Shown: piece after piece, positions 8,360 through 16,755 of the stretch
Layout of the letters: each line of letters begins with the position of its first letter
Numbering within the stretch: position 1 is the first letter of the stretch
Assembly: GCA_017462785.1 (NCBI GenBank)
Contig: JAFTQJ010000066.1
Span: 1-64,000 of the forward strand
Source: Oscillospiraceae bacterium
GTDB lineage: Bacteria > Bacillota > Clostridia > Oscillospirales > Ruminococcaceae
Direction of reading: 5' to 3'
DNA length: 64,000 bases
The notes under the pieces: model-generated
What the model was told of the DNA's origin: nothing
The model's input: only the letters and a program-made list of their open reading frames with translations
Databases searched by the model: none
Position numbers and translations under genes: made by a program

Positions 8360-9154
8360 ATGATTCTTGCAATTAACGCCGGCAATACCCACCTGACGCT
8401 GGGGGTATTCCACGGTGAAGAGATCGCATTCACGGAGCGTGTTTCCACGGATCTGCGGAGGACGGAGCTGGAATATGCGGTCATTTTCCGGAACATTCTT
8501 GCAATGCACAGCATTGCGGCGGAGAAGATCACGGGGGCGATCATTGCCTCGGTCGTGCCGCCGCTGGTGCAGGTGCTGCATGGAGCGATCGCCAAGCTCA
8601 TGCCCAGAATCCGCATTCTGACGGCGGACAGCTCCGTCCCGACCGGCGTGCCGCTGATCATTGATGAGCCGGAACAGCTTGGCACCGATCAGATCGTGAA
8701 TGCGGCGGCGGCAGTGACGAAGTACAGTGCACCGGTGATCGTCATCAATTTCGGAACGGCGGTGACGATCACCGTCATTGACAAATACAGCTGCTGCATC
8801 GGCGGTGCGATCCTCCCCGGCGTGCAGCTTTCGCTCAATTCTCTGGTGTCCGGCACGGCACAGCTTCCCAACATCAGCCTGACCACTCCGGAGAGCGTAC
8901 TGGGCAGGAATACGGTGGATTCCATGCGAAGCGGTGTCATTTTCGGCAATGCCGCCGCCATTGACGGCATGATCGACCGCATCTGGAAGGAACGAGGCTA
9001 TGAGAGCACGAACCTTGCGGCGACCGGTGACCTTGCGGAGGTCATCATTCCCTGCTGCCGCCACAGCATTACGGTGGACAGGGAGCTTCCGCTGCATGGG
9101 CTGCGAATCATCTATGACATCATCACGGAAGGAGATGCACCGGAATGCTGCTGA
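8360..9154 (+). CDS. CoaX-like protein with altered active-site residues (first tandem copy)
   Basis: 264 residues, clearly homologous over its whole length to the next gene and to type III pantothenate kinases. Key acidic positions differ. The first phosphate motif reads NAGNT instead of DxGNT, the second reads NFGTAVT instead of DxGTATT, and the glycine pair in ATGG is ATGD. The GTD of the GAD(R) motif is kept. These changes make normal kinase activity doubtful; it may be a regulatory or partner subunit, or a copy with a new substrate. The reading frame is intact and overlaps the second copy by 10 bases, so it is not simply a decayed pseudogene. Confidence 0.8.
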   Translation: MILAINAGNTHLTLGVFHGEEIAFTERVSTDLRRTELEYAVIFRNILAMHSIAAEKITGAIIASVVPPLVQVLHGAIAKLMPRIRILTADSSVPTGVPLIIDEPEQLGTDQIVNAAAAVTKYSAPVIVINFGTAVTITVIDKYSCCIGGAILPGVQLSLNSLVSGTAQLPNISLTTPESVLGRNTVDSMRSGVIFGNAAAIDGMIDRIWKERGYESTNLAATGDLAEVIIPCCRHSITVDRELPLHGLRIIYDIITEGDAPECC

Positions 9155-9915
9155 CGATCGACATGGGCAACACCAATATCGTGCTGGGCTGCCTTGATGG
9201 TGAAAAAGTCCTGTTTACCGAGCGAATGGAAACCAATCTGCGAAAAACGGAGCTGGAATATGCCATTGCATTCAGGACGGTGCTGGAGCTGTACCGCATA
9301 CCGCCGGAGGAGCTGGAGGGGGTCATCATCTCCTCGGTCGTGCCTCCGCTTGTGCCGGTGCTGAAAGCGGCTCTCGGCAAGCTGACGGACGTGCAGATCC
9401 TTGTGGTGAGCACGGAGATCCAAACGGGGCTGACACTGCGGATGGACAATCCGGCAGCGGTGGGCAGCGACCTGATCGTGGATGCAGTGGCGGCACTTGC
9501 CCTGTACGGTGCTCCTGCCATTGTCATTGACATGGGCACGGCGACCACGCTTTCCGTGCTTGCAAAGGACGGGGCATATGTGGGGACGATCATCCTGCCC
9601 GGTGCGAGGATCTCCCTTGACTCCCTGACGGCATGCACCGCAAAGCTCCCCAAGATCGACCTGACAACACCGAAAAAGGTGGTCGGGAAAAATACGGCGG
9701 ACTGCATGAGAAGCGGCATCCTCTACGGCTCTGCGGCGGCTCTGGACGGCATGATCGACCGCATCTGGGACGAGCTGGGCTATGAAACACAGGTCATTGC
9801 AACGGGCGGACTCTCCCATGCCGTTGTACCGCACTGCTGCCACCGGATACAGCTGAATGATGAGCTGCTGTTACAGGGGCTGCGGATGATCTACGAGATG
9901 AACAGGAGGAAATGA
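9145..9915 (+). CDS. coaX: Type III pantothenate kinase
   Basis: 256 residues, the usual CoaX length. It keeps DMGNTN at the N-terminus, GSD at about residue 111, IDMGTATT near 130, TAKLPKIDL, VVGKNT and ATGG. It phosphorylates pantothenate to 4'-phosphopantothenate, the first committed step to coenzyme A, in the cytosol. The arginine usually following GAD is leucine here. The start overlaps the end of the preceding paralogue (translational coupling) behind GGAAGGAG. It is followed directly by coaBC, the next two pathway steps. Confidence 0.92.
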   Translation: MLLTIDMGNTNIVLGCLDGEKVLFTERMETNLRKTELEYAIAFRTVLELYRIPPEELEGVIISSVVPPLVPVLKAALGKLTDVQILVVSTEIQTGLTLRMDNPAAVGSDLIVDAVAALALYGAPAIVIDMGTATTLSVLAKDGAYVGTIILPGARISLDSLTACTAKLPKIDLTTPKKVVGKNTADCMRSGILYGSAAALDGMIDRIWDELGYETQVIATGGLSHAVVPHCCHRIQLNDELLLQGLRMIYEMNRRK

Positions 9916-9917
9916 CC

Positions 9918-11117
9918 ATGAACCTGAAGGGCAAATGCATCGTGCTGGCAGTGACCGGCGGCATTGCGGCGTACAAGATCGCCGGACTTGCAAGCACATT
10001 GAAGAAAACCGGTGCGGATGTGATCGTGACGATGACGGAGAATGCGACACAGTTCATCAGCCCCGTCACCTTTGAAACGCTCACGGGAAACAAATGCCTG
10101 ATCGACACGTTCGACCGGAATTTCCAGTACAGTGTGGAGCATGTGGCGATCGCCAAGCGTGCGGATGTGGTGCTGGTCGCTCCGGCTACGGCAAATGTGA
10201 TCGCAAAGGCGGCTCACGGCATTGCGGATGATATGCTCACGACCACGCTCCTTGCATGTCCCTGTCATAAGATCATTGCACCGGCGATGAACACGAACAT
10301 GTACCGCAATCCGATCGTGCAGGATAATCTGCGGAAACTTGCGGATTTCGGCTTTGAGATCATCAAGCCGGACTGCGGTTATCTTGCCTGCGGTGACATC
10401 GGGGACGGAAAACTCCCCTCGGAGGAGGTGCTGCTCTCCTATATCGAAAAGGCGATCGCTTGCGAAAAGACACTCGCCGGAAAGAACGTCCTCATCACGG
10501 CAGGTCCGACCTGTGAAAGCATTGATCCGGTGCGGTACATCACCAACCGTTCGACCGGAAAAATGGGCTATGCACTGGCAAAAATGGCAATGCTCCGTGG
10601 TGCACGGGTGACGCTTGTGACCGGAAAGACCGCCCTTCCTCCCCCGCCCTTTGTGGATGTGGTGCAGGTGGAAAGTGCGGCAGAAATGTTTGAAGCGGTC
10701 AGGGCGGCTCATGCAGAGCAGGATATTTTCGTGATGGCGGCAGCGGTAGCGGATTACCGTCCTGTTTCCTGTGCGGAGGAGAAAATGAAGAAATCCGATG
10801 CGGATCTGAGTATTCCGCTGACACGGACGCAGGACATCCTCGGATGGCTGGGCGAGCACCGGAGGGAGGGACAGTTCCTCTGCGGCTTCTCGATGGAAAC
10901 GGAGAATATGCTGGAAAATTCACAGAAAAAGCTGCTGAAAAAGAATGCGGACATGATCTGTGCCAACTCCCTGCGGCAGGAGGGTGCCGGCTTTGGAACG
11001 GACACGAACATCCTCACGCTCATCACGCAGGAGGGTGCTCAGGAGCTGCCGATCCTCTCGAAAGAAGAGGCGGCTGACAGGATCTATGCAAAGATTCTGG
11101 AAAAAACAGGCAAATAA
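9918..11117 (+). CDS. coaBC: Bifunctional phosphopantothenoylcysteine decarboxylase / phosphopantothenate-cysteine ligase
   Basis: 399 residues. The CoaC flavoprotein domain is residues 1 to about 180: VTGGIAAYKIAGL; HVAIAKRADVVLVAPATANVIAK; PAMNTNMY; substrate-clamp region ACGDIGDGKLP. The CoaB synthetase domain is about 188-395: LITAGPTCESIDPVRYITNRSTGKMG and AAAVADYRP, with K residues after it. It makes 4'-phosphopantetheine from the CoaX product. I chose the second ATG (9918), 8 bases from AGGAGG; the first ATG (9912) overlaps the coaX stop but is only two bases from the ribosome site. Confidence 0.95.
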   Translation: MNLKGKCIVLAVTGGIAAYKIAGLASTLKKTGADVIVTMTENATQFISPVTFETLTGNKCLIDTFDRNFQYSVEHVAIAKRADVVLVAPATANVIAKAAHGIADDMLTTTLLACPCHKIIAPAMNTNMYRNPIVQDNLRKLADFGFEIIKPDCGYLACGDIGDGKLPSEEVLLSYIEKAIACEKTLAGKNVLITAGPTCESIDPVRYITNRSTGKMGYALAKMAMLRGARVTLVTGKTALPPPPFVDVVQVESAAEMFEAVRAAHAEQDIFVMAAAVADYRPVSCAEEKMKKSDADLSIPLTRTQDILGWLGEHRREGQFLCGFSMETENMLENSQKKLLKKNADMICANSLRQEGAGFGTDTNILTLITQEGAQELPILSKEEAADRIYAKILEKTGK

Positions 11118-11159
11118 CTGAAGGATTTGCAGAATTCTCAAAAAACTCTGAAAAAACGC

Positions 11160-11204
11160 TTGCAAAAAGCCGCCAATTATTATATACTAATAATAGGCGG
11201 CTTT
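11160..11204 (+). promoter_or_regulatory. Hairpin after coaBC overlapping a possible gal promoter
   Basis: AAAGCCGCC (11166-11174) pairs with GGCGGCTTT (11196-11204), and the inner AT-rich arms also pair, so this can terminate coaBC transcription although the T-tract is short. The same bases contain TTGCAA, 17 bases, TATACT (11160-11165, 11183-11188), a possible promoter for galK with its -10 box in the loop. Confidence 0.45.
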
Positions 11205-11344
11205 GATCCGGAGGCGGCGTGTCAGAAAGTGGGTCTGACACTCTGCGATGTATCCGGAAGATTACCTCACGACTTATTGCGGCGGCTTTGTTTCCGATGC
11301 TCCTGTCCTAAGAATGGTATTCCTGCAATTCTAACGTTTTCCTT

Positions 11345-11432
11345 TGTCCCCCATCGGGGGGCAATGAAAAACGCCTTGGGATTCCAAAGGGATGACATCC
11401 CTTTGGTGGGGGTGGGGGCAAAGCCCCCACAT
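11345..11432. repeat. Hairpin-chain repeat in the galK leader
   Basis: Successive palindromes GTCCCCCATCGGGGG, AAAGGGATGACATCCCTTT and GGGGGCAAAGCCCCC. It shares building blocks, not full sequence, with the dispersed elements elsewhere in the window. Confidence 0.6.
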
Positions 11433-11475
11433 AATCCGGCAGGTACACCGCCGAATACATACACAGGAGTTTCAG

Positions 11476-12762
11476 ATGTACACAATTGAACAAACCATTC
11501 GTCTGCTGGAAAGCGGAGCGTTCGACCGCTGCCTTTCCGGCATGTACGCATGCGGTGACGGGGCTTTGCTCCCCTACCGCCGGCGTTTGCTTGATGCCAT
11601 TGCCGCATTCCGCAGCGAATTCGGCGATGCTCAGGAAATCGCACTTTTTTCAGCTCCCGGCAGAACGGAGCTTGGCGGCAACCATACCGACCATCAGGGC
11701 GGTCATGTGCTTGCCGGCAGCATTGACCTCGACGTCATTGCTGTGGCAGCGGTGAACGGCACCGGCACCATCCGGCTCAAATCCAAGGGAATGCCGATGG
11801 ATACGGTGGACATCACCGACCTCTCCCCCAGACAGGAGGAAATCAACACCTCCGCTTCCCTGCTGCGTGGCATTGCGGCGAAATTCACGGAGCTTGGTTA
11901 TCCGGTTTCCGGCTTCGATGCCTACACGACCTCCGATGTGCTCTGCGGTTCGGGGCTTTCGTCCTCGGCGGCATTCGAGGTGCTCGCAGGCAATATCTGC
12001 AATACTTTCTTTGCAGGCGGTGCTGTGGATGCGGTGCAGATCGCACAGATCGGACAGTATGCGGAGAATGTCTACTTCGGCAAGCCCTGCGGTCTGATGG
12101 ATCAGATGGCGTGCTCGGTGGGCGGTGTCATTGCGATCGACTTCGCAGATGCTGCACCCGTTATCACACATACGGACGTGGATCTCGAAAAGGAGGGCTA
12201 TGCTCTCTGCATTCTCGACAGCGGTGCGGATCATGCTGACCTGACGGATGCATATGCCGCAATTCCGGCAGAAATGCGTTCCGTGGCGGAGGCTCTCGGG
12301 AAAGCCGTGCTTTCCCAGACGGATCTTGCAGCAGTGATGGAGCAGCTGCCAATGCTCCGGAAAACCTGCGGCGACCGTGCGGTGCTCCGTGCACTGCATT
12401 TCTTCGGGGATGATGCGAGAGTTTCCAGAGAAACACAGGCTCTGAAAAACGGCGATTTCAACGCATTTCTGGCAGAGATCCGTGCATCGGGGCATTCCTC
12501 GTTCATGTACCTCCAGAACATCTGCACCTATGATGATGCGGCAAAACAGGAGGTGGCTCTGACCATTGCTCTGTGTGAACAGCTGCTGAATGGCAGGGGT
12601 GCTGTGCGTGTTCATGGGGGCGGCTTTGCCGGAACGGTGCAGGCATTCGTGCCGCTGGATATGCTGGAGGATTTCCGCAGAGAAACGGAGCGTGTCCTCG
12701 GTGACGGCTGCTGCCATGTGCTCAGGATCCGGAGCACGGGGGGCGTGCATATCACAGAATAG
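11476..12762 (+). CDS. galK: Galactokinase
   Basis: 428 residues, a GHMP-family kinase. The galactokinase signature APGRTELGGNHTDHQGG is near residue 58, the ATP-binding motif GSGLSSSAA near 160, and the third GHMP motif VHGGGFAGT near 378. It phosphorylates galactose at C1 in the Leloir pathway. The start at MYTIEQ lies 7 bases after AGGAG; the frame is open further upstream through the repeat. galE follows after 54 bases, but galT (uridylyltransferase) is not next to them. Confidence 0.95.
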   Translation: MYTIEQTIRLLESGAFDRCLSGMYACGDGALLPYRRRLLDAIAAFRSEFGDAQEIALFSAPGRTELGGNHTDHQGGHVLAGSIDLDVIAVAAVNGTGTIRLKSKGMPMDTVDITDLSPRQEEINTSASLLRGIAAKFTELGYPVSGFDAYTTSDVLCGSGLSSSAAFEVLAGNICNTFFAGGAVDAVQIAQIGQYAENVYFGKPCGLMDQMACSVGGVIAIDFADAAPVITHTDVDLEKEGYALCILDSGADHADLTDAYAAIPAEMRSVAEALGKAVLSQTDLAAVMEQLPMLRKTCGDRAVLRALHFFGDDARVSRETQALKNGDFNAFLAEIRASGHSSFMYLQNICTYDDAAKQEVALTIALCEQLLNGRGAVRVHGGGFAGTVQAFVPLDMLEDFRRETERVLGDGCCHVLRIRSTGGVHITE

Positions 12763-12816
12763 CGAAAGTTCGGGCTTTTCAGCTCTGAATAATAACAATC
12801 AAAGGAGAAAAGAACA

Positions 12817-13827
12817 ATGGGCAAGATTTTGATTACAGGCGGTGCCGGCTTCATCGGCAGCCATGCATGTGTGGAATTTCTGGAGGCTGGCTTCTCCATC
12901 GTTGTGATGGACAACCTCTCCAACTCCAAGGAGGAGAGCATCCGCAGAATTGAGAAGATCACCGGAAAGACCGTGGATTTCTACAAGGCTGACATGCGTG
13001 ATGAGGCAGCAGTGAGAACGATCTTCGAGGAACAGGACATTGATGCTGTGGTACATTTTGCCGGTCTGAAGGCAGTGGGTGAATCCGTGGCAAAGCCGCT
13101 GGAGTACTATGAGAACAACATCAACGGTACCTTTGTGCTGCTGAAGGTAATGCGTGAATTCGGCTGCAAGACCATCGTATTCTCTTCTTCTGCGACGGTT
13201 TACGGCATGAACAATCCGGTTCCCTATGTGGAGGATATGCCCACATCTGCAACCAATCCCTATGGCTATACCAAGGTCATGATCGAGCAGATCCTGCATG
13301 ACCTCTGTGTTGCGGACAAGGATTTCCATGTAGTGGCACTGCGTTACTTCAACCCGATCGGTGCACACAAAAGCGGTCTGATCGGTGAGGATCCGAACGG
13401 CATCCCGAACAACCTCCTGCCCTACATCGGTCAGGTAGCAGTGGGCAAGCTCGAACAGCTTGCAGTATTCGGTGATGACTATGACACACCGGACGGCACA
13501 GGTGTGCGTGACTACATCCATGTTGTGGATCTGGCAAAGGGTCATGTTTCCGCTGTCAACTATGCAATGGAGCATGAGGGCTTCATGCCCATCAACCTCG
13601 GTACCGGCAACGGCATCAGCGTGCTGGAGATGGTGCATGCATATGAGAAGGCATGCGGCAAGCCGCTGAACTACCGGATCGCAGACCGCAGACCGGGCGA
13701 CATTGCGTCCTCCTATGCGAATGCATCCCGTGCCAAGGAGCTGCTGAACTGGGAAGCACAGGAAACGCTGGAAACCATGTGTGAGGACAGCTGGCGTTTC
13801 ATGCAGCAGAATCCCAACGGTCTGTAA
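12817..13827 (+). CDS. galE: UDP-glucose 4-epimerase
   Basis: 336 residues, full length. The Rossmann NAD motif GGAGFIGSH is at residues 8-16, the catalytic serine region FSSSATVYG near 122, and the YGYTK catalytic Tyr-x3-Lys near 147. ALRYFNPIGAH and the C-terminal YANASRAKELLNW are also typical. It interconverts UDP-glucose and UDP-galactose. AAGGAGAAAAGAACA precedes the ATG. In operon with galK. Confidence 0.97.
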   Translation: MGKILITGGAGFIGSHACVEFLEAGFSIVVMDNLSNSKEESIRRIEKITGKTVDFYKADMRDEAAVRTIFEEQDIDAVVHFAGLKAVGESVAKPLEYYENNINGTFVLLKVMREFGCKTIVFSSSATVYGMNNPVPYVEDMPTSATNPYGYTKVMIEQILHDLCVADKDFHVVALRYFNPIGAHKSGLIGEDPNGIPNNLLPYIGQVAVGKLEQLAVFGDDYDTPDGTGVRDYIHVVDLAKGHVSAVNYAMEHEGFMPINLGTGNGISVLEMVHAYEKACGKPLNYRIADRRPGDIASSYANASRAKELLNWEAQETLETMCEDSWRFMQQNPNGL

Positions 13828-13842
13828 TGGGAAGGACGGTAC

Positions 13843-14307
13843 ATGGAACAGTTTTTTATCATACTTGGTGTCATTGTCGGCATTCTGCTGCTGGTAGTCA
13901 TTTTCGGCGGCAAGAAGCAGAACTGGCGTAAGATCCTGAATTTCTTCATTGAGGAAACGGATGGCGGCGATGGCCGCCCTGCCCGTATCCAGCCGGCTGA
14001 CCGACAGAAAGGCTCCAACCGCAGAAATCCCAACCAGCCCTATACGGAAATGGCGATCCTGATGCAGAAGATCGACGAACGCCGCAGGGTGGTGGATTCT
14101 TCAGGACATTCTACGCTCTATGATGAGTATTTCGAGCTGGTATTCCAGACGAGAAAGGGCGAAACACTGCATCTGACCGCATCCCGTGCGGCTTTCAAGG
14201 AGATCCCGTTCAACCAGCAGGGTTCTCTGACGCATAAGCGTGGCACACTGGTGAAATTCAAATATGCGGGCGGACTGATCTCGGATGAGTCGTCACCGCT
14301 GAGCTGA
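13843..14307 (+). CDS. Small membrane protein, DUF2500-like
   Basis: 154 residues. One N-terminal membrane helix (about 4-22, FFIILGVIVGILLLVVIFG), a basic linker, then a beta-type domain (YFELVFQTRKGETLHLTASRAAF..IPFNQQGSLTHKRGTLVKFK) that resembles DUF2500 proteins. It lies 15 bases after galE, so it is co-transcribed, but a role in galactose use is not implied. The function is not known to me. Confidence 0.6.
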   Translation: MEQFFIILGVIVGILLLVVIFGGKKQNWRKILNFFIEETDGGDGRPARIQPADRQKGSNRRNPNQPYTEMAILMQKIDERRRVVDSSGHSTLYDEYFELVFQTRKGETLHLTASRAAFKEIPFNQQGSLTHKRGTLVKFKYAGGLISDESSPLS

Positions 14308-14310
14308 AGA

Positions 14311-14343
14311 AAAATGCCCCTGTTTTTGAAACGGGGGCATTTT
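14311..14343 (+). terminator. Intrinsic terminator of the gal operon
   Basis: AAAATGCCCC and GGGGGCATTTT flank a short loop directly after the 13843-14307 gene. Confidence 0.85.
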
Positions 14344-14379
14344 GGGCAGATTGGTATTTTGGGGGTTCCCGATATGCAG

Positions 14380-14408
14380 AAAGGACGGCGAAATGCCGTC
14401 CTTTTTTT
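14380..14408 (-). terminator. Intrinsic terminator of the SulP gene
   Basis: AAAGGACGGC and GCCGTCCTTTTTTT form a perfect stem immediately beyond the stop codon of the minus-strand transporter. It can act in both directions. Confidence 0.85.
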
Positions 14409-14410
14409 CA

Positions 14411-16042
14411 TTACAACGAAGAAATATGCTCAAACACCTTATCCGTGCTCCAGAAATACATATCATACTTGAAACGCTCCTTGAAGCCGCAGCGTTCCAT
14501 CATCTGCATGACGGGTTCCTGTACGCAGGAGAAATAGCACATTCTGCCCTCCTTGACAAGTCCCTCGCAGTAGTCACGCAGAGCCTCAATGCCGGACATG
14601 TCCGCAATGGTCACACCACGCATGGAGAAGATGATATTGTAGTTTTCGCCCAGTGCTGTGATCTTTTCCTCCAGCTTATTGCAGGTACCGAAGTACAGCG
14701 GACCGGAGATGTACACAACGCAGGTATGGTCGAGCTTTGTAGGATCGGTATGATGCTCGTCCAGTTTCTCGGGATCGACCGGAGCGACTGTTACCTGCAT
14801 GTCGGATACCTTGATGACGAACATGAACACGGAGAAGATGACACCGATCAGGATCGCCACAGTCAGGTCGAAAATAACTGTTGCTGCCATGGTGATGAGG
14901 AACTGGAGCATTGCGGTTTTGATCTTCATGTGGAAAATATTCTTGATGGCATGCCATTCATTCATACGCCATGCGGTCACGATCAGTACGCCTGCCAGTG
15001 CGGAAAGCGGGATCAGGGACATCACGCCGCCGAGCACGAACATGGAGAGCAGGAGCACAACGGCATGGATCACGGAAACAAGTCTTGTCTGACCGCCGGA
15101 TTTGATGGCAACGCTGGTTCTTGCGATGGCTGCGGTTGCCGGAACGCCGCCGAACAGCGGAATGATCATATTACCGATGCCCTGAGCGACCAGCTCCACG
15201 TCCGCATTGAGCTTTTCGTTCTTCATTCTGCCGGCGGATGCACCGCAGAGGAGGGATTCGATCAGACCGAGGGCAGCAATGGAGATCGCCGGTGTGATGA
15301 GTCCGGTCATATCGGACATGTGCAGTCCGGCAAAGGTCAGTCTGTCCTCCAGAAAGAGGCTCTTCGGAATTTCGCCGACCTGCGGCACATCGAACTTGAA
15401 AATTGCAGTTGCCGCCGTTGCCAGAATGATGGCAATGAGGGAGCCGGGGCAGTACTGGTTGAGCTTCTTGGGGTAGACTGCCATGAACACAATGACTGCA
15501 AGACCGATCAGGAATGCGGTCAGGTCGAAATGCTGTTCAAGGGTGAAGTAGCTCTGTACTTTCTCGATGGTGGTCAGACCCTCGCAAGTCAGACCGGTGA
15601 GGTTGTTGATCTGTCCGAATGCGATGATGATGGCAATACCGCTGGTAAAGCCGGTAATGACGGGCATGGGGAGGTAGGACACAAGACCGCCGAGCTTGAA
15701 GATGCCGCAGATGAGCAGGAGCACACCTGCCAGAAAGCTTGCCATGAGCATTCCCTGCATGCCGTACTGTGCGACAAGGGAAACGAGGATGGCAGTCATG
15801 GCTCCGGTCGGGCCACTGATCTGGTAGGATGCACCGGAAAGACCGCCGATGAGGATACCTGCAAGAATGGCAGTAACCAGACCTGCGGAGGCAGTTGCAC
15901 CGGAGCTGACACCGAATGCAAGTGCAAGCGGCAGAGCGACCGCTGCAACGGTGATGCCGGCGAGGAGATCCTTTGCGAATTTTCCGGCATTGTAGCCCTG
16001 AAATTCCCGCCTGAGTGACTTGATGTACGCTTTGATGAGCAT
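14411..16042 (-). CDS. SulP-family inorganic anion transporter with STAS domain
   Basis: 543 residues. The N-terminal transport part has some 10-12 hydrophobic segments with the SulP pattern (DLLAGITVAAVALPLALAFGVSSGA; SGPTGAMTAILVSLV). A C-terminal STAS domain covers about 430-540 (CVVYISGPLYFGTCNKLEEKI; MRGVTIADMSGIEALRD). SulP proteins move sulfate, bicarbonate or dicarboxylates across the membrane; the substrate cannot be chosen from sequence. RBS GAAGGCG and a TTGACG/TATAAT promoter precede it. Confidence 0.92.
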   Translation of the reverse strand: MLIKAYIKSLRREFQGYNAGKFAKDLLAGITVAAVALPLALAFGVSSGATASAGLVTAILAGILIGGLSGASYQISGPTGAMTAILVSLVAQYGMQGMLMASFLAGVLLLICGIFKLGGLVSYLPMPVITGFTSGIAIIIAFGQINNLTGLTCEGLTTIEKVQSYFTLEQHFDLTAFLIGLAVIVFMAVYPKKLNQYCPGSLIAIILATAATAIFKFDVPQVGEIPKSLFLEDRLTFAGLHMSDMTGLITPAISIAALGLIESLLCGASAGRMKNEKLNADVELVAQGIGNMIIPLFGGVPATAAIARTSVAIKSGGQTRLVSVIHAVVLLLSMFVLGGVMSLIPLSALAGVLIVTAWRMNEWHAIKNIFHMKIKTAMLQFLITMAATVIFDLTVAILIGVIFSVFMFVIKVSDMQVTVAPVDPEKLDEHHTDPTKLDHTCVVYISGPLYFGTCNKLEEKITALGENYNIIFSMRGVTIADMSGIEALRDYCEGLVKEGRMCYFSCVQEPVMQMMERCGFKERFKYDMYFWSTDKVFEHISSL

Positions 16043-16081
16043 AATTTCGCCTTCTTTTCTTTATGATTTTACAACTTTATT

Positions 16082-16110
16082 ATTATACTCCTATTGTCAA
16101 TTTTCGTCAA
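16082..16110 (-). promoter_or_regulatory. Promoter of the SulP gene
   Basis: On the minus strand TTGACG (16110-16105), 17 bases, TATAAT (16087-16082). Confidence 0.8.
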
Positions 16111-16164
16111 TTCGCAAAACAACATAACATTAGAAACGAAAAATGGGGAATTTTAGGCAAAATG

Positions 16165-16192
16165 AAAGGACGGAGGGAATGTCCGTCCTTTT
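16165..16192 (-). terminator. Intrinsic terminator of the 16756-18612 / 16195-16749 operon
   Basis: AAAGGACGGA and TCCGTCCTTTT form a stem just past the 16195 stop codon. Confidence 0.8.
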
Positions 16193-16194
16193 GT

Positions 16195-16749
16195 TTATCT
16201 GTAAAAATTGCTGTAATCCACAGAGTTTGCATGTGCATGCTGCTTCTGTGCTCTTTCTGCAAGCTCACTGTCGGAAAAGGCGAGGTTCAGCGGCAGAAGC
16301 AGCCGTTCCTCCGGCAGGAGGATCCCCACATTGTCAAACTTGTGATTGTACTGTAAATCACGCACGATACAGCGGAGTTTTCCACGATGTTCCAGACAGT
16401 GAACCGTACATGTCAGCGATGTCAGACTTTCTGCTTTCAGCGTTTCCATGGGGAACACGACCGTATAATGCTCATTGTCCCTTATGAACTCCGCCTTGAC
16501 ATTCCGCTGTTTTTCCAGAGGATATTCCTTCTCACGGGCAGTAAGCGTTCCTTGAAAGGACTCACCCTTTGCAAGAATACGCCATTCCCGATAGAGTCCG
16601 GCTCCCAGAATGGTCACAACTCCGAGCAGCTCAATACTCAGGAGTACAGCCATTCCCCAAAGACCGTCCTTTAAGAAGAAGATCAGGAGCAATATCCACA
16701 CAGCGGCGATCCCGACCAGCATTACAGCTTTCTGTTCAAAGGTCTGCAT
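16195..16749 (-). CDS. Membrane protein of unknown function
   Basis: 184 residues. Two hydrophobic segments at about 9-25 and 31-51 are followed by a soluble domain of some 130 residues (FQGTLTAREKEYPLEKQRNVKAEFIRDNEHYTVVFPMETLKAE), which may resemble the extracytoplasmic domain of DUF2500-like proteins. It starts 6 bases after the stop of the LRR membrane protein, so the two form an operon; the ribosome site is weak, which suggests translational coupling. Confidence 0.6.
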   Translation of the reverse strand: MQTFEQKAVMLVGIAAVWILLLIFFLKDGLWGMAVLLSIELLGVVTILGAGLYREWRILAKGESFQGTLTAREKEYPLEKQRNVKAEFIRDNEHYTVVFPMETLKAESLTSLTCTVHCLEHRGKLRCIVRDLQYNHKFDNVGILLPEERLLLPLNLAFSDSELAERAQKQHAHANSVDYSNFYR

Positions 16750-16755
16750 GCCGTG

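Noticed and set aside
6815..9097. Open frame of 760 codons opposite glgB, panT and the first coaX
   Set aside because: Arg/His-rich translation without domains, and it spans several well-supported genes on the other strand.
14342..16018. Long open frame opposite the SulP transporter gene (558 codons)
   Set aside because: Composition is rich in Cys, His, Asp and Gly without any fold or family, and no ribosome site fits. It mirrors the coding pattern of the transporter on the other strand.
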